A program made the position numbers and the translations under genes. The notes under the pieces are model-generated. The model searched no databases. It was not told where the DNA came from and was given only the letters and a program-made list of their open reading frames with translations. This document shows, piece after piece, positions 46,025-55,080 of a stretch of DNA of 64,000 nt. The DNA is from CAYMEV01 sp964389675 [NCBI: uncultured Candidatus Sumerlaeota bacterium] (GTDB lineage Bacteria; CAYMEV01), in NCBI GenBank assembly GCA_964389675.1, contig CAYMEV010000008.1, positions 78,416 through 142,415 of the forward strand. Reading direction: 5' to 3'. The stretch's first letter is position 1, and each line of letters starts with the position of its first letter.

Positions 46025-47060
46025 AAGGCTGATAATCAGCCTCTCCCCTCAGGCATTTTACAAAAAGCCTTATCTGTCTTCTAATAATGTCCCTGTAAGA
46101 CATGTTCTTCTCCTCCCTGGAATAGTACTCCTCCTTTAAAAGATAGCTCTTGAGCGATACTATAAATGTCTTTATACCTTCATGGGTCAATCTGACAGGC
46201 ATGTCTTCCTTGTTATATTCAGTCTCTTCATCGGGGTCAAAATCATCAAGGTCCTCTTTTGAAATAAAAAAATGCGAAAGCCTTATTCTTTTCTGATTAA
46301 TCAGCTTTATTACAAGCCTGTCAATAATTAGAGGCCTGAACTCCTCCATCAGGTCAAGGACCAATGAAGGCCTGCCGTATTTCATGGAATGCAGAGATCC
46401 CAGATAGGGATCGAGCCCTGTTATATTTATAGCCTGCTGTACCTCATTGGCCAGTAGAGCATAACCAAAACTAAGCAGTGCATTGAAAGGATCCTTGGGA
46501 GGTCTCCTTGTCCTTTTTTCTATATGGAACTCAGGGGGTTTTATAAGTTTATTGAAAACAGAGAAATATACCCTCGCGGCATCCCCCTCATATCCCATGA
46601 GGGTATCCAGGTCCTCTGCAATGTTCAGTTTAGGCAGTCTGAATTTTAGGCTTCTTATAACCTCGGTTATCTTAATATCCCGTATTACATAATTATGCTT
46701 GCGCAGGACTACCATCTCATTTTTAATCTTTGCTTCTATTATTGCTCTTGACTGAACCAGTTTGAACGAGTCATCTGAGAGCCTGGAGAACTGCAGTTTT
46801 CTGAGTTCGATATTTTTACCCCACTGGGTCAGAAGCCTTCCCCTGTATCTGCCGTATACAGTTAGGAATACAGTGTCTATTCCCTTCTCCAGGAGAAAAG
46901 CTATGCAGGAGGTAGTAATGTTTACATTGCCGAATATTACCACCTGTTCAATATTAAAGTGATGCACCCATTGTATTGCCTCACCATTCTTCTTTACATA
47001 AAGCCTGTTCTGGCTCTTGTGAAGTGAAGCGCCCTGATCTGTCACATACATTACAGACAT
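46011..47060 (-). CDS. cas1: CRISPR integrase Cas1
   Basis: A 349-residue integrase. Metal-binding residues are E158 in MGYEGDAARVYF, H224 in GSLHSMKYGRPSLVLDL, and acidic residues 236-240 in DLMEEFRP. An internal acidic insert (about 275-290, DLDDFDPDEETEYNKED) lengthens the C-terminal domain slightly. There is no fused reverse transcriptase or Cas6. Two bases separate it from the CAPP gene upstream; cas2 overlaps its end. Confidence 0.96.
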   Translation of the reverse strand: MSVMYVTDQGASLHKSQNRLYVKKNGEAIQWVHHFNIEQVVIFGNVNITTSCIAFLLEKGIDTVFLTVYGRYRGRLLTQWGKNIELRKLQFSRLSDDSFKLVQSRAIIEAKIKNEMVVLRKHNYVIRDIKITEVIRSLKFRLPKLNIAEDLDTLMGYEGDAARVYFSVFNKLIKPPEFHIEKRTRRPPKDPFNALLSFGYALLANEVQQAINITGLDPYLGSLHSMKYGRPSLVLDLMEEFRPLIIDRLVIKLINQKRIRLSHFFISKEDLDDFDPDEETEYNKEDMPVRLTHEGIKTFIVSLKSYLLKEEYYSREEKNMSYRDIIRRQIRLFVKCLRGEADYQPYVYE

Positions 47061-47062
47061 AG

Positions 47063-48946
47063 CTACAGTACCAGGAGAAACCTAGTTTTTCCATCAGCAT
47101 CCTTTATTCTCTGAAGTTTTGCAAAGGATGCCGAGAGCTCCTCTATATCCTGGCTGTCAAAGTAGTCGTTAAATATATCCTCCAGCCTCTGCATTCTTTT
47201 ATCAAGGACAGAAAGGTCCTTTTTTGTCTGCATATAGTCCTTGATAGCCTTTTCCAGCTGAAGCTGGCTTACAATACCGGACTGAGGCTGTCCGCTTATA
47301 TGCATCAGCGGAGTAGGATATATAGCAGAGTTTGAATCATAGGCGCATGAACAGTTGACTTTGCTTGTGATATCCGGTATTTTTTTTCGGATCTTCGGAC
47401 AGCTCATTGGATTTCCGGAGAATTTTGACTGCATGAGATATGAATCGTTGCAATTAATGCATGAGTGCAGGATGTAATTTACAATATTTGCTCCGTTTTT
47501 CAGGTGACCCAGGGTGTGCCTTATTACGAGCTGTTCTTCATTATTAAGCTCTCTGTAAGTAAGGGCATTATTGTAGAGCTTCTCTATGACAGAGCATTTA
47601 GATAATATTGATTGAAACTCAATGTCAGAGTCAGGGTCAAAAACCTCAGCCGGCTGTGAAGGCATCTCAGTTTCTTTGCCTTCCTTGTGGGTATCTACTT
47701 CCCACGGAACATCATCCTCATTATCATGCGAATATGACTCAGCATAGGGACTGTTGCTTGCTATGGCAGCTTGAAGCATATCAATGTCTGCTCTTTTTAT
47801 TCTGGTTAAGAACAATAGCTGATCATCATAATAGCTGTCATTGGAGGGGTCCATGAACAGGCATCTCTTCCCCGTCCTTCTGTGGATCCCCAGAGGTATT
47901 TTAATAAGGTTTCCGTAGTTTTTAGCTTTTACATAGCTCTGTTTGGGAAAAATCTCGATACCGAAAGCCTCATCTATACTAATTGATGATATCACTGCTT
48001 TGCAAAATTCCCTTGCAATCTTTGCTGGTACCGGGGAAGCAAGGAATATCCATACATGATAGCCCTTATACCCGCTATCCTCAAGGTAGCATGGTATTTC
48101 AGAGGATGACAGCCTGTCAACTATGCCTTTTGCTACCTTAAGCCCCCTCTTCTGATATTGTTTTAATTTATCTTCATCAGAGATAATATTCTTCAAGAAT
48201 ACTTTTTTTATATCTATATCAAACGCTATAAATCTGACTGTATTATCCATCCTTAGCTGGTATATGCCAACAGTGTGATTTCCAAGAATATGGTTTTTTG
48301 CAACTATATGGGTAAACGGCTGAGATTCCTTTGAATACCCTGATTCACCAGTGGGACTTACCCACTGTTTTGCGTATACACCCTCTCTTCCGCTGAAGAG
48401 TTCAGCAAATGCTATTAAATAACTGTCATCAAGCCTCTCAAGGTGAAGATGATCTTTATCAACTGAATTTTCAACGATCTCCTTCCCAGCAACAAGTTGA
48501 GCACCAACTATCAGACTGTCGTAGCTCTTTTTATTGAACTGTTCTTTTGCTTTTTTATATATCCTGCTTGCTTCCTCATACATATTATTATCCTTAAGGA
48601 GGCTTCCATAAAGCAGGTAGACCTTTTCCTGGTTTGGATCACGCTCTATGATAGCTTTATAATTCTTTATCGCCTTTTTGACATTGCCGAAATCACTGTG
48701 CAATTCAGCAAGCTTATAATGAATATCGACAGGATCATCAGAACTGGAAAGAGCAAGGTTGAGCTCAGTTACCTGCTCCTTATAAAGACCTGCCTGGTCT
48801 AGCAGATCTGCAAGAGCTATGTGAAAATCCCTGTCCCTTATGCTTTTTGTGTCATACCTGCTGTAGATCTCTGCTATAATTTCGATATTTTCTTCATCAA
48901 GGGCTTTCTGCACCTCTTCAATAAGAACACCGGTATTCTTATCCAT
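47063..48946 (-). CDS. CRISPR-associated primase-polymerase (CAPP) with N-terminal TPR region
   Basis: About 627 residues from the ATG at 48946-48944, chosen because GGAGGAGGGG lies just upstream; the frame stays open to 48973. Residues about 5-150 are TPR-like. The archaeo-eukaryotic primase core (about 180-370) has the metal motif FIAFDIDIKK (D243, D245), the SGYKGYHVWIF motif with H297, and the nucleotide-binding LIKIPLGIHRRTG. A Cys cluster (HSCINC...MSCPKIRKK...NCSCAY) marks the PriCT-type zinc region. CAPPs have been described next to Cas1-Cas2, where they can prime and extend DNA and are thought to help capture or finish prespacers. First gene of the adaptation operon. Confidence 0.87.
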   Translation of the reverse strand: MDKNTGVLIEEVQKALDEENIEIIAEIYSRYDTKSIRDRDFHIALADLLDQAGLYKEQVTELNLALSSSDDPVDIHYKLAELHSDFGNVKKAIKNYKAIIERDPNQEKVYLLYGSLLKDNNMYEEASRIYKKAKEQFNKKSYDSLIVGAQLVAGKEIVENSVDKDHLHLERLDDSYLIAFAELFSGREGVYAKQWVSPTGESGYSKESQPFTHIVAKNHILGNHTVGIYQLRMDNTVRFIAFDIDIKKVFLKNIISDEDKLKQYQKRGLKVAKGIVDRLSSSEIPCYLEDSGYKGYHVWIFLASPVPAKIAREFCKAVISSISIDEAFGIEIFPKQSYVKAKNYGNLIKIPLGIHRRTGKRCLFMDPSNDSYYDDQLLFLTRIKRADIDMLQAAIASNSPYAESYSHDNEDDVPWEVDTHKEGKETEMPSQPAEVFDPDSDIEFQSILSKCSVIEKLYNNALTYRELNNEEQLVIRHTLGHLKNGANIVNYILHSCINCNDSYLMQSKFSGNPMSCPKIRKKIPDITSKVNCSCAYDSNSAIYPTPLMHISGQPQSGIVSQLQLEKAIKDYMQTKKDLSVLDKRMQRLEDIFNDYFDSQDIEELSASFAKLQRIKDADGKTRFLLVL

Positions 48947-49101
48947 TAAGATACCCCTCCTCCAATAAGACATCTTTGTACTAATAAATTATAATACCTT
49001 ATATGCTGATAATCAAGTCAAAATATAAAATTTTCCTGAATTTTATTCCATAAAATCCGATTGATCATATAATGAAGAAAGTAATATAAAGGGAGGCTGA
49101 A

Positions 49102-49479
49102 TTGCCGGATATATCTCTACTATTCACACATGTTTTAACCGGTTCCCAGACCGGGGACACAGAAAAGAAATTAAATCCAGGCAGCTTCTATTATATGCCA
49201 AAAGAACTTATTGCAAGATTCAACACCATATATCCTAATATATCCTCTCTTAGCAGATATTTTAAACCATTTAAGTATTTGATTAATATTGTCAGGAAAG
49301 TGGATTATTTGCTGATTAACGGGATTTATGGTTCTGTATATCTGATGGTGGATCTCTGTTTTTCCAGGGGCATTATACTGATTTGCAGCACATTGAAGCG
49401 GGTATCAAAAAAGTATGTAAAAATATCAGATGCCGAAATAAAGGAAATCTTCACACACATCATATTAAGGAGGCATTAA
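49102..49479 (+). CDS. csx20: Csx20-like protein, candidate ring nuclease
   Basis: A 125-residue protein starting at TTG with GGGAGG six bases upstream. The pattern LLFTHVLTGSQ...NPGSFYYMPKELIARFNTIYP...VDYLLINGIYGSVYLMVDLCFSRGIILICSTLKR resembles my memory of Csx20 (LF-x-HxLT at the start; D-x-x-L-x-x-G-x-x-G-x-x-Y in the middle; a final TxKR). Csx20 has been proposed to break down cyclic oligoadenylate. It is one base from the Card1-like gene and is the first of a three-gene signalling operon. A profile search is needed, as I rely on pattern alone. Confidence 0.65.
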   Translation: MPDISLLFTHVLTGSQTGDTEKKLNPGSFYYMPKELIARFNTIYPNISSLSRYFKPFKYLINIVRKVDYLLINGIYGSVYLMVDLCFSRGIILICSTLKRVSKKYVKISDAEIKEIFTHIILRRH

Positions 49480-49480
49480 A

Positions 49481-50569
49481 ATGGGACAGATACTAGTAAC
49501 CCTCCTGGGTGAGCAGACTATCCCCAATATACTCTTTATAAAGGAGATGCAGTCCCACAAGAAAATAGACAGGTATATTTTCATATCCACGGAACAGATG
49601 AAAAAGAGGAACATTCTGCCCAGGATCATGGAATCAGCTCATCTTGAATCCAATGAATGCAGTGAAATACTTGTGAATGAATATTCTCTGTTTGATTTTA
49701 AGAAAAAATTGGATGAATGCCAGTTCGCAGATGAAGACAAATTCATTGTAAATATAACTGGCGGAACAAAGCTCATGGCAATAGGGGCTTATAATTATTT
49801 CAGCCATAAGGATTCAGAGATATTTTATGTCCAGATAAAGGGCAACACATACAGGAAAATCCATCCTGAAGTGAAAAAGAGAGAAAGTGACCTGGAGTAC
49901 AGGATAAAGCTGAAAGACTACCTGTCTGCTTATGGCATCTCTATAAGGAAATACCAGGATAAGCCTATACTCTCCATAAAGAAAGCTGAACATATACTGC
50001 ATAAAATGATAAACAAAGACTATAGCCAGATACTGCATTTCCTTAGAACAAAAAGAGAAAGCAGATCTGTACCCATAGATAGAGACCTGAGAGAATTTCT
50101 TGGTGAACTGGGCTTCGATAACCTGCATCAGGACATTGAAAAAGAATACACAAGGCTTCTTACCGGGGGATGGTTCGAAGAATATGTTTACTTGCTTCTG
50201 AAAGAAAAACTCATTCTTAATGAGGATGAAATAATGCTCTCAGTCGATCTTAAGATCAATAATGAAATAGATGTACTGTTTGTGAGAAACAATTCAATAT
50301 ACCTGGTAGAATGCAAAACAGGACTCAAGGATGGCAAACGAAGCCTACTCAGTGACACAATATATAAGATAAACTCAATATCAAAACAGTTCGGCCTGCG
50401 TGTAAGATCAATAATATTTACCATTGATCCCCTAATAAGGGATAAAAAAGGCAATATAAAATGTGATTATAAGAAAAAAATGGAGATATTCAGTACAGAT
50501 ATAATAGACAGAGATATACTGCTTGATGAACAGAAACTTAATTATGAACTGAAAAGGATAATAAAATGA
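49481..50569 (+). CDS. card1: CARF-nuclease effector, Card1/Can2-like (DUF1887)
   Basis: A 362-residue effector with strong AAGGAGG. The CARF domain (about 1-150) has the ligand motif NITGGTKLMAIGAYNYF (91-107). The C-terminal PD-(D/E)XK nuclease (about 220-362) shows G-G-W-F-E-E-Y (229-235), the Asp in NEIDVLFV (D264) and ECK (277-279). Known Card1/Can2 enzymes are switched on by cyclic tetra-adenylate and cut single-stranded DNA and RNA, or nick DNA. All active-site residues are present. Overlaps the next CARF gene by four bases (ATGA). Confidence 0.9.
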   Translation: MGQILVTLLGEQTIPNILFIKEMQSHKKIDRYIFISTEQMKKRNILPRIMESAHLESNECSEILVNEYSLFDFKKKLDECQFADEDKFIVNITGGTKLMAIGAYNYFSHKDSEIFYVQIKGNTYRKIHPEVKKRESDLEYRIKLKDYLSAYGISIRKYQDKPILSIKKAEHILHKMINKDYSQILHFLRTKRESRSVPIDRDLREFLGELGFDNLHQDIEKEYTRLLTGGWFEEYVYLLLKEKLILNEDEIMLSVDLKINNEIDVLFVRNNSIYLVECKTGLKDGKRSLLSDTIYKINSISKQFGLRVRSIIFTIDPLIRDKKGNIKCDYKKKMEIFSTDIIDRDILLDEQKLNYELKRIIK

Positions 50570-51354
50570 AAGAATTCCACATTGTATCAGTAGGAAACAG
50601 CCTTATTAAAAATTTCATTGATAATGACTCCAGCCCGACAACATCAATGGGAAACGGGATATGGAATAATCTGATAAACGACAGTTCCTTTCTTGATAGA
50701 ATGCAGAAATTTCTTGAAAAGGCTCCAATGCAATATTCTGCAGAAATAAACTCCCTTCTCCATTACTGCAAAAAAAAAGGAATAAAACCAATAGACATAG
50801 AGGTCTTCCCTGTTGCAACGACTACACCTTCAAATGAGATAGCTCTTTCAGCAATATGCAAATACTTTCATTCCATAGGCATATCTGTTTATAATCCCAG
50901 CCAGTTCTCTGGATATTTCGGGTGCCGGTCAGCTGAGGCATGTGAAAATTTCACAAAGGGAATGATAGAGATGCTTGATAAAATGGTCTATATAGTATCC
51001 TGCAAGAAAAAGGAAGGATACCATGTTTGCCTTAATGCAACGGGAGGTTTCAAGGCATATGTCATTACACTCGCACTTGTCGGCTTTATGACCCAATCGG
51101 AAGTCTACTATATGCATGAGGAATTCGATGATGTAATAGTATTCCCTTCTCTTTTCCACATACCTGAAAGCAGGGAAATGGAGCTTATACAAATTCTAAG
51201 CGCCAATGAACCTGATCACAACTATCTATTTAATAATTTCCCTGCTGAGATAAGCCTCTTATGTAAATACCACATATTAAAAATTTCAGAATATGATGGT
51301 GAGTCAAAAATAGAACTGACAAATATAGGCAAGTTTATTGCCAGAAACAGCTAG
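50566..51354 (+). CDS. CARF-wHTH protein, Crn1-like ring-nuclease candidate (APE2256/TIGR02619-like)
   Basis: A 262-residue protein with a CARF domain (about 1-180) and a short winged-helix-like tail (about 210-262, SLLCKYHILKISEYDGESKIELTNIGKFI). The N-terminal VSVGNSLIKNF places S12, and LNATGGFKAY places K163, at positions matching the Ser and Lys used by Sulfolobus Crn1 ring nucleases. No nuclease or HEPN domain is fused, so it most likely binds and degrades cyclic tetra-adenylate, shutting the response off. It is coupled to card1 by an ATGA overlap. Its stop overlaps, tail to tail, the end of the Cad1 gene. Confidence 0.75.
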   Translation: MKEFHIVSVGNSLIKNFIDNDSSPTTSMGNGIWNNLINDSSFLDRMQKFLEKAPMQYSAEINSLLHYCKKKGIKPIDIEVFPVATTTPSNEIALSAICKYFHSIGISVYNPSQFSGYFGCRSAEACENFTKGMIEMLDKMVYIVSCKKKEGYHVCLNATGGFKAYVITLALVGFMTQSEVYYMHEEFDDVIVFPSLFHIPESREMELIQILSANEPDHNYLFNNFPAEISLLCKYHILKISEYDGESKIELTNIGKFIARNS

Positions 51355-53468
51355 AATGAACATTTTAATATATCAATTATATCTGCTTCTGCTTTAAGAA
51401 TAAGCTTCTTCTTCCCCTCCATAGGAAGGAATGCATTCCTGAAGCCATTTCTTATGATTGCGAGACATTGCCATAAAGACAGACCGCCGGGGCTCATCCT
51501 GGCTGCCTTAATATATTCATTCGGCATATCAGTCCTGGATATGCCGGGGTTATCCGTATTTATTGTAACCTGAACACCAGCCTTAAGAAGATCAGCAAGA
51601 GGATAGGCTCCAAGCTGATATGAATCCGGGTACCAGGAATCCTTGAATCCGATTACCTGATAATTGCTTGATGGACAAAGTTCAAGTGCTATCCTCTGGT
51701 TTATTACCTTGTTAAGAAGCTCCTTTTTTTCCAGCAGGGATAGGCCATGTCCTATCCTTTCTGCATTTAGGTAGTATATAGCTTCCCAGATATTTTCTGA
51801 ACCTTTGTCCTCGCCTGCATGAATGGTAGTATGAATACATCTTCTATGAAGGCCCAGAAAAGCATACTGCAATTCAGCAGGCTGCCTGGCGCTTTCAGAA
51901 CCGGCAAGGTCAAAACCGACAAAATTCCTGCAGAATTTTCCATTGGATAGAAGTTCATTATACAGTTCTATATGTCTGTAAATAAAGCTCATCTTTCCGT
52001 GTCTGCTTGCAATAAAAAGAAGCTTCACAATTACATCTTCCCTGTCGCAAAGCTCATCTAGCATTATTTCAACTACCTGCTTCCCGGTCAGCCCTCCTTT
52101 TGTATAGTTCTCAGGCGAGCATCTCACCTCAATATATTTTATATTGCACCTTCTGCAATGCTCTATTAGGTTTCTGCAGGCAAGCCTTATCATCTCTTCA
52201 TTCTGAAAGAGCCCTGAACCTTGTATATCTCCAAACTTCTCATATTCTCTAATACCTATTCCACGGAATAAATTATCATCTCTGCATTTTCCATATATAA
52301 TCTCTTCAAGCATTTCCTCATTGTCCTTAAAACATGATAAAAATCCGGCCATAGCATAAGGGGGTTTTATACCATCAAATCGTGAATTTATGGACTTTAT
52401 ATCGCTATTAATTAAATCCTTAATCATTTTGACATCCCGCCTTGATATCCCCTTCTCTATCTCTAAGAGCCATAGATCAAACCCTTTGACTTGTCCTCTT
52501 ATGACTTTTACTTCATTTCTTAGTGTATCTGCATTCGATACTGCCCCTGCTACTGAAAGCACTCCTCCAAAATGACAATGCAGGTCTGTTTTTGGCAAGT
52601 TTGCAAAAAGCTGTCTGTCTCTAAGTTCATTTTCTCTATTCCCGATAATACAATCCTTAAGTTTTTCAAGAAAACTCGGCGGATATAGATAAAATTCATG
52701 AAAATTGCTGTATTTTTCAGGTGCCCTATGCTTATCCCTGTAATTCTTCTGCAGATTAAATGATTTCTTCTGCATCTGTTCTATCTCGTCGGCCAATTCT
52801 GTTGAATTAGCAGTAATGTTTACAGCATCAGAGGAAATTTTATATTTCCTCTTAAGGTTTTTCAGTTCCATCTCAATAATGGGTGAGATTTCTATCCTTC
52901 CTGATATGACAATAGGGTTTATAAGCTCTGCATACTCCTTTTTTAAAGGCCTTGCCATAATATCAGGAGTCATCCTTCTCAGATCGGCTGAAAGCTCACT
53001 GTAAACATCTACAACATGAAGAATGGCGGAGCACCCAAACAGAAAGCCTGCCTGCTGTATATCAGCACTCATGGTCTTTCTTCCCCCTGCAAGGCTGATA
53101 AATACATTATCTTTCTCTGATGTAGCATTAAGTACCAGCTTGTATATCATATCCCTCATTACCTGGCATTCCCTTGAGCTGTTTAGCTCACTGACCCCTG
53201 AGGTCTTCCAGATCTTTATCTTGAAATATTCTTTGAAATGCTCATGCCACTTATAAAGTTGCCCAAGGGCCTTCTCAATCTGGGCACTTTCAGTGGTAGC
53301 AAGCCATACCTCATCAATATCATTTATTTCATATTTTGTCCTTTCCTTCATTATCTTTTCATAATCACTTCGATTATTGTATATATATATGCGGTCAGGA
53401 TTGGTAAAGCCAAGCATCTCAGGTATTATCTGCCATGATGTGCCGAATGTGGATATAAGTATATTCAA
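51351..53468 (-). CDS. cad1: CRISPR-associated adenosine deaminase Cad1 (CARF-ADA)
   Basis: A 705-residue effector starting at TTG (53468) with AGAGGT upstream. Residues about 1-175 form a CARF domain (ISTFGTSW; VFISLAGGRKTMSADI at 122-137). A helical linker follows. The adenosine-deaminase barrel (about 285-705) keeps every catalytic element: HxH at H297/H299 (KTDLHCHFGG), TTIHAGED (H550, E553), RIGHGL (H574), ELCPSSN, and TDNPGIS (D639). Published Cad1 enzymes, when bound by cyclic oligoadenylate, deaminate ATP to ITP and so stall the infected cell. Overall this is a complete, apparently active member. It converges on the Card1 operon. Confidence 0.93.
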   Translation of the reverse strand: MNILISTFGTSWQIIPEMLGFTNPDRIYIYNNRSDYEKIMKERTKYEINDIDEVWLATTESAQIEKALGQLYKWHEHFKEYFKIKIWKTSGVSELNSSRECQVMRDMIYKLVLNATSEKDNVFISLAGGRKTMSADIQQAGFLFGCSAILHVVDVYSELSADLRRMTPDIMARPLKKEYAELINPIVISGRIEISPIIEMELKNLKRKYKISSDAVNITANSTELADEIEQMQKKSFNLQKNYRDKHRAPEKYSNFHEFYLYPPSFLEKLKDCIIGNRENELRDRQLFANLPKTDLHCHFGGVLSVAGAVSNADTLRNEVKVIRGQVKGFDLWLLEIEKGISRRDVKMIKDLINSDIKSINSRFDGIKPPYAMAGFLSCFKDNEEMLEEIIYGKCRDDNLFRGIGIREYEKFGDIQGSGLFQNEEMIRLACRNLIEHCRRCNIKYIEVRCSPENYTKGGLTGKQVVEIMLDELCDREDVIVKLLFIASRHGKMSFIYRHIELYNELLSNGKFCRNFVGFDLAGSESARQPAELQYAFLGLHRRCIHTTIHAGEDKGSENIWEAIYYLNAERIGHGLSLLEKKELLNKVINQRIALELCPSSNYQVIGFKDSWYPDSYQLGAYPLADLLKAGVQVTINTDNPGISRTDMPNEYIKAARMSPGGLSLWQCLAIIRNGFRNAFLPMEGKKKLILKAEADIIDILKCSF

Positions 53469-53559
53469 TGCAATTACCTCTTAAAATTATATAATCAGGA
53501 TAATCTCTCTTCTAAATCAAGTCAATAAAACACGGCTGATAAAATTATCCAGATTCTAA

Positions 53560-54114
53560 TCATTCTTTACAAATTATTCTCACATCATCAAACCAGGCCT
53601 GCCCTGTCCCGGACAGCATGCATAGTATTCTCATCAGGACAGTGCTGTCAGGCACCCTGATCTCAAAGCCTGTTTTTGTCCAGTCCGTATCACCGCTTAC
53701 AGGGCTGTTATACTGAGTAGTTGCAAACCCTGCAAGATTACCCTCCTTATCGATGCACTGAAGGGCAATTATAGCAATACCATCAACACCCCTGGCAGAT
53801 ATATAGCCATCAAGCCTTATCATCTTGCCTGCAGGTATATTATCCCTGATATCCTGCGCCCAGTTTGGGGGTCCGAACTCTTTCAGCCTGTCAGTCAGCT
53901 CTGATATCTTTATTGATGCTGAATATTTCCCGCTGTTGAATCTACTCCCATCAAGAGAGAAATCTACTTCAGGCTTGAACCAGCCTATATAGCTCCAGTC
54001 CAGAGGAAGATCCTTGCTGTTTTTTTCAAATCCCGGATTAATGACAGCAATCTCTGAAAAACCAGAACTGTTGAATATAAATATTAGAATGAATAAAATA
54101 AAAATTCTTTTCAT
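53560..54114 (-). CDS. Secreted beta-sandwich protein, carbohydrate-binding-module-like
   Basis: A 184-residue exported protein: signal peptide (about 1-20), then a single jelly-roll-like domain beginning AVINPGFEKNSKDLPLDWSYIGW and ending TGQAWFDDVRIICKE, the pattern of CBM4/9-like or related domains that follow N-P-G-F-E-x-x-x and close with W-F-D-D-V-x-L. It has no catalytic domain. Preceded by the DUF2161 gene, 16 bases away on the same strand. Ligand unknown. Confidence 0.7.
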   Translation of the reverse strand: MKRIFILFILIFIFNSSGFSEIAVINPGFEKNSKDLPLDWSYIGWFKPEVDFSLDGSRFNSGKYSASIKISELTDRLKEFGPPNWAQDIRDNIPAGKMIRLDGYISARGVDGIAIIALQCIDKEGNLAGFATTQYNSPVSGDTDWTKTGFEIRVPDSTVLMRILCMLSGTGQAWFDDVRIICKE

Positions 54115-54130
54115 ATTACCCTCCTTGATA

Positions 54131-54832
54131 TTAAAACATTAAGACCAGCTCATTATATTGTTTTAGTGCTTTTCTCCCTTTTTCAGTAATATCATAGATG
54201 CCCCTGCTCTTTCTAATAAACCATCCATATACATTATCATACAGTATTCTCTGTGTTTTTGCCTCATCAGAGCCTTTTTCCCTCAGTGCTTTTATTGATA
54301 AAGGCCCGTACTGATCCAGAAGCCAGGCAATATAGACTGCCTTTTGCCTGTATGCTGTAAGCAGTCTCCTTTTTACAGAACCTCCCTTATTAAGATCAGC
54401 TTTCCTTTCATCTGCCTCTTTAATTATCCTTTTTCTCTTTTTCTGCGAGAGCGATGCACTTCTGCTTCTGTCAAACGGCACTGCATCAATGATTATCTCG
54501 GCATATCCTCCTTTTCTGGCAAAGTTTACAAATATGAGTCCGATCTCAAGCCTCCGCAGTAAATGAAAGAGGTCTCTCCATCTTGAAGTATAGTAGCTGC
54601 CGGGCCTCAAGATCGCACAATATACCCTATCTGCTATCCTCTGCCTTTTTACAGCCTGCAGGATCAGCTGCAGATTCAATGTAAGCTTTAATTCCGCCAC
54701 AATGAGAGAATCTTTATCCATGGCTGTAAGGTCACACCCCATTACCTCTGAATTGACCTTAAAGCCCTGATCCTGAAAAAGCTTCTTAACCGGCATATAA
54801 AGGTCAGTTTCTTTTATTGTATCCTTTTTCAA
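54131..54832 (-). CDS. DUF2161-family protein (PD-(D/E)XK-like)
   Basis: A 233-residue protein. The N-terminal half has the DUF2161 pattern: ETDLYMPVKKLFQDQGFKVNSEVMGCDLTAMDKDSLIVAELKLTLNLQLILQAVKRQRIADRVY, with the D...ExK spacing of restriction-endonuclease-like folds (CDLTA, VAELK). The C-terminal half (about 155-233) looks like a winged helix. Family function is not established; some are annotated as phosphodiesterases. It is just outside the CRISPR island and shares its transcript with the secreted protein gene downstream. Confidence 0.8.
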   Translation of the reverse strand: MKKDTIKETDLYMPVKKLFQDQGFKVNSEVMGCDLTAMDKDSLIVAELKLTLNLQLILQAVKRQRIADRVYCAILRPGSYYTSRWRDLFHLLRRLEIGLIFVNFARKGGYAEIIIDAVPFDRSRSASLSQKKRKRIIKEADERKADLNKGGSVKRRLLTAYRQKAVYIAWLLDQYGPLSIKALREKGSDEAKTQRILYDNVYGWFIRKSRGIYDITEKGRKALKQYNELVLMF

Positions 54833-55080
54833 AAAGAGATCTCTCTGTATTAGTATAAATCACATTATACACTAAGTGCTTAAAAATATAAAAGACTAAA
54901 AATGCATAAGCATGAATTTGTATTCTCTGATTAATTCTGAATTATGCTTTTTCATGCATTCTCTGTATACAGTTAATCCAAGCCCTAAATATAATATATA
55001 ATGCATATTTTATTTATAACTACCGGATCGGCCATTTAAATGCTATAATAAGCATAAAGCTGAAAGAGAAGGTTGTATTT

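Noticed and set aside
46011-47060. Reverse-transcriptase-Cas1 that would explain RNA-derived spacers
   Set aside because: Cas1 is of ordinary length and no RT motif (Y/F-x-D-D) or RT gene was seen in the island.
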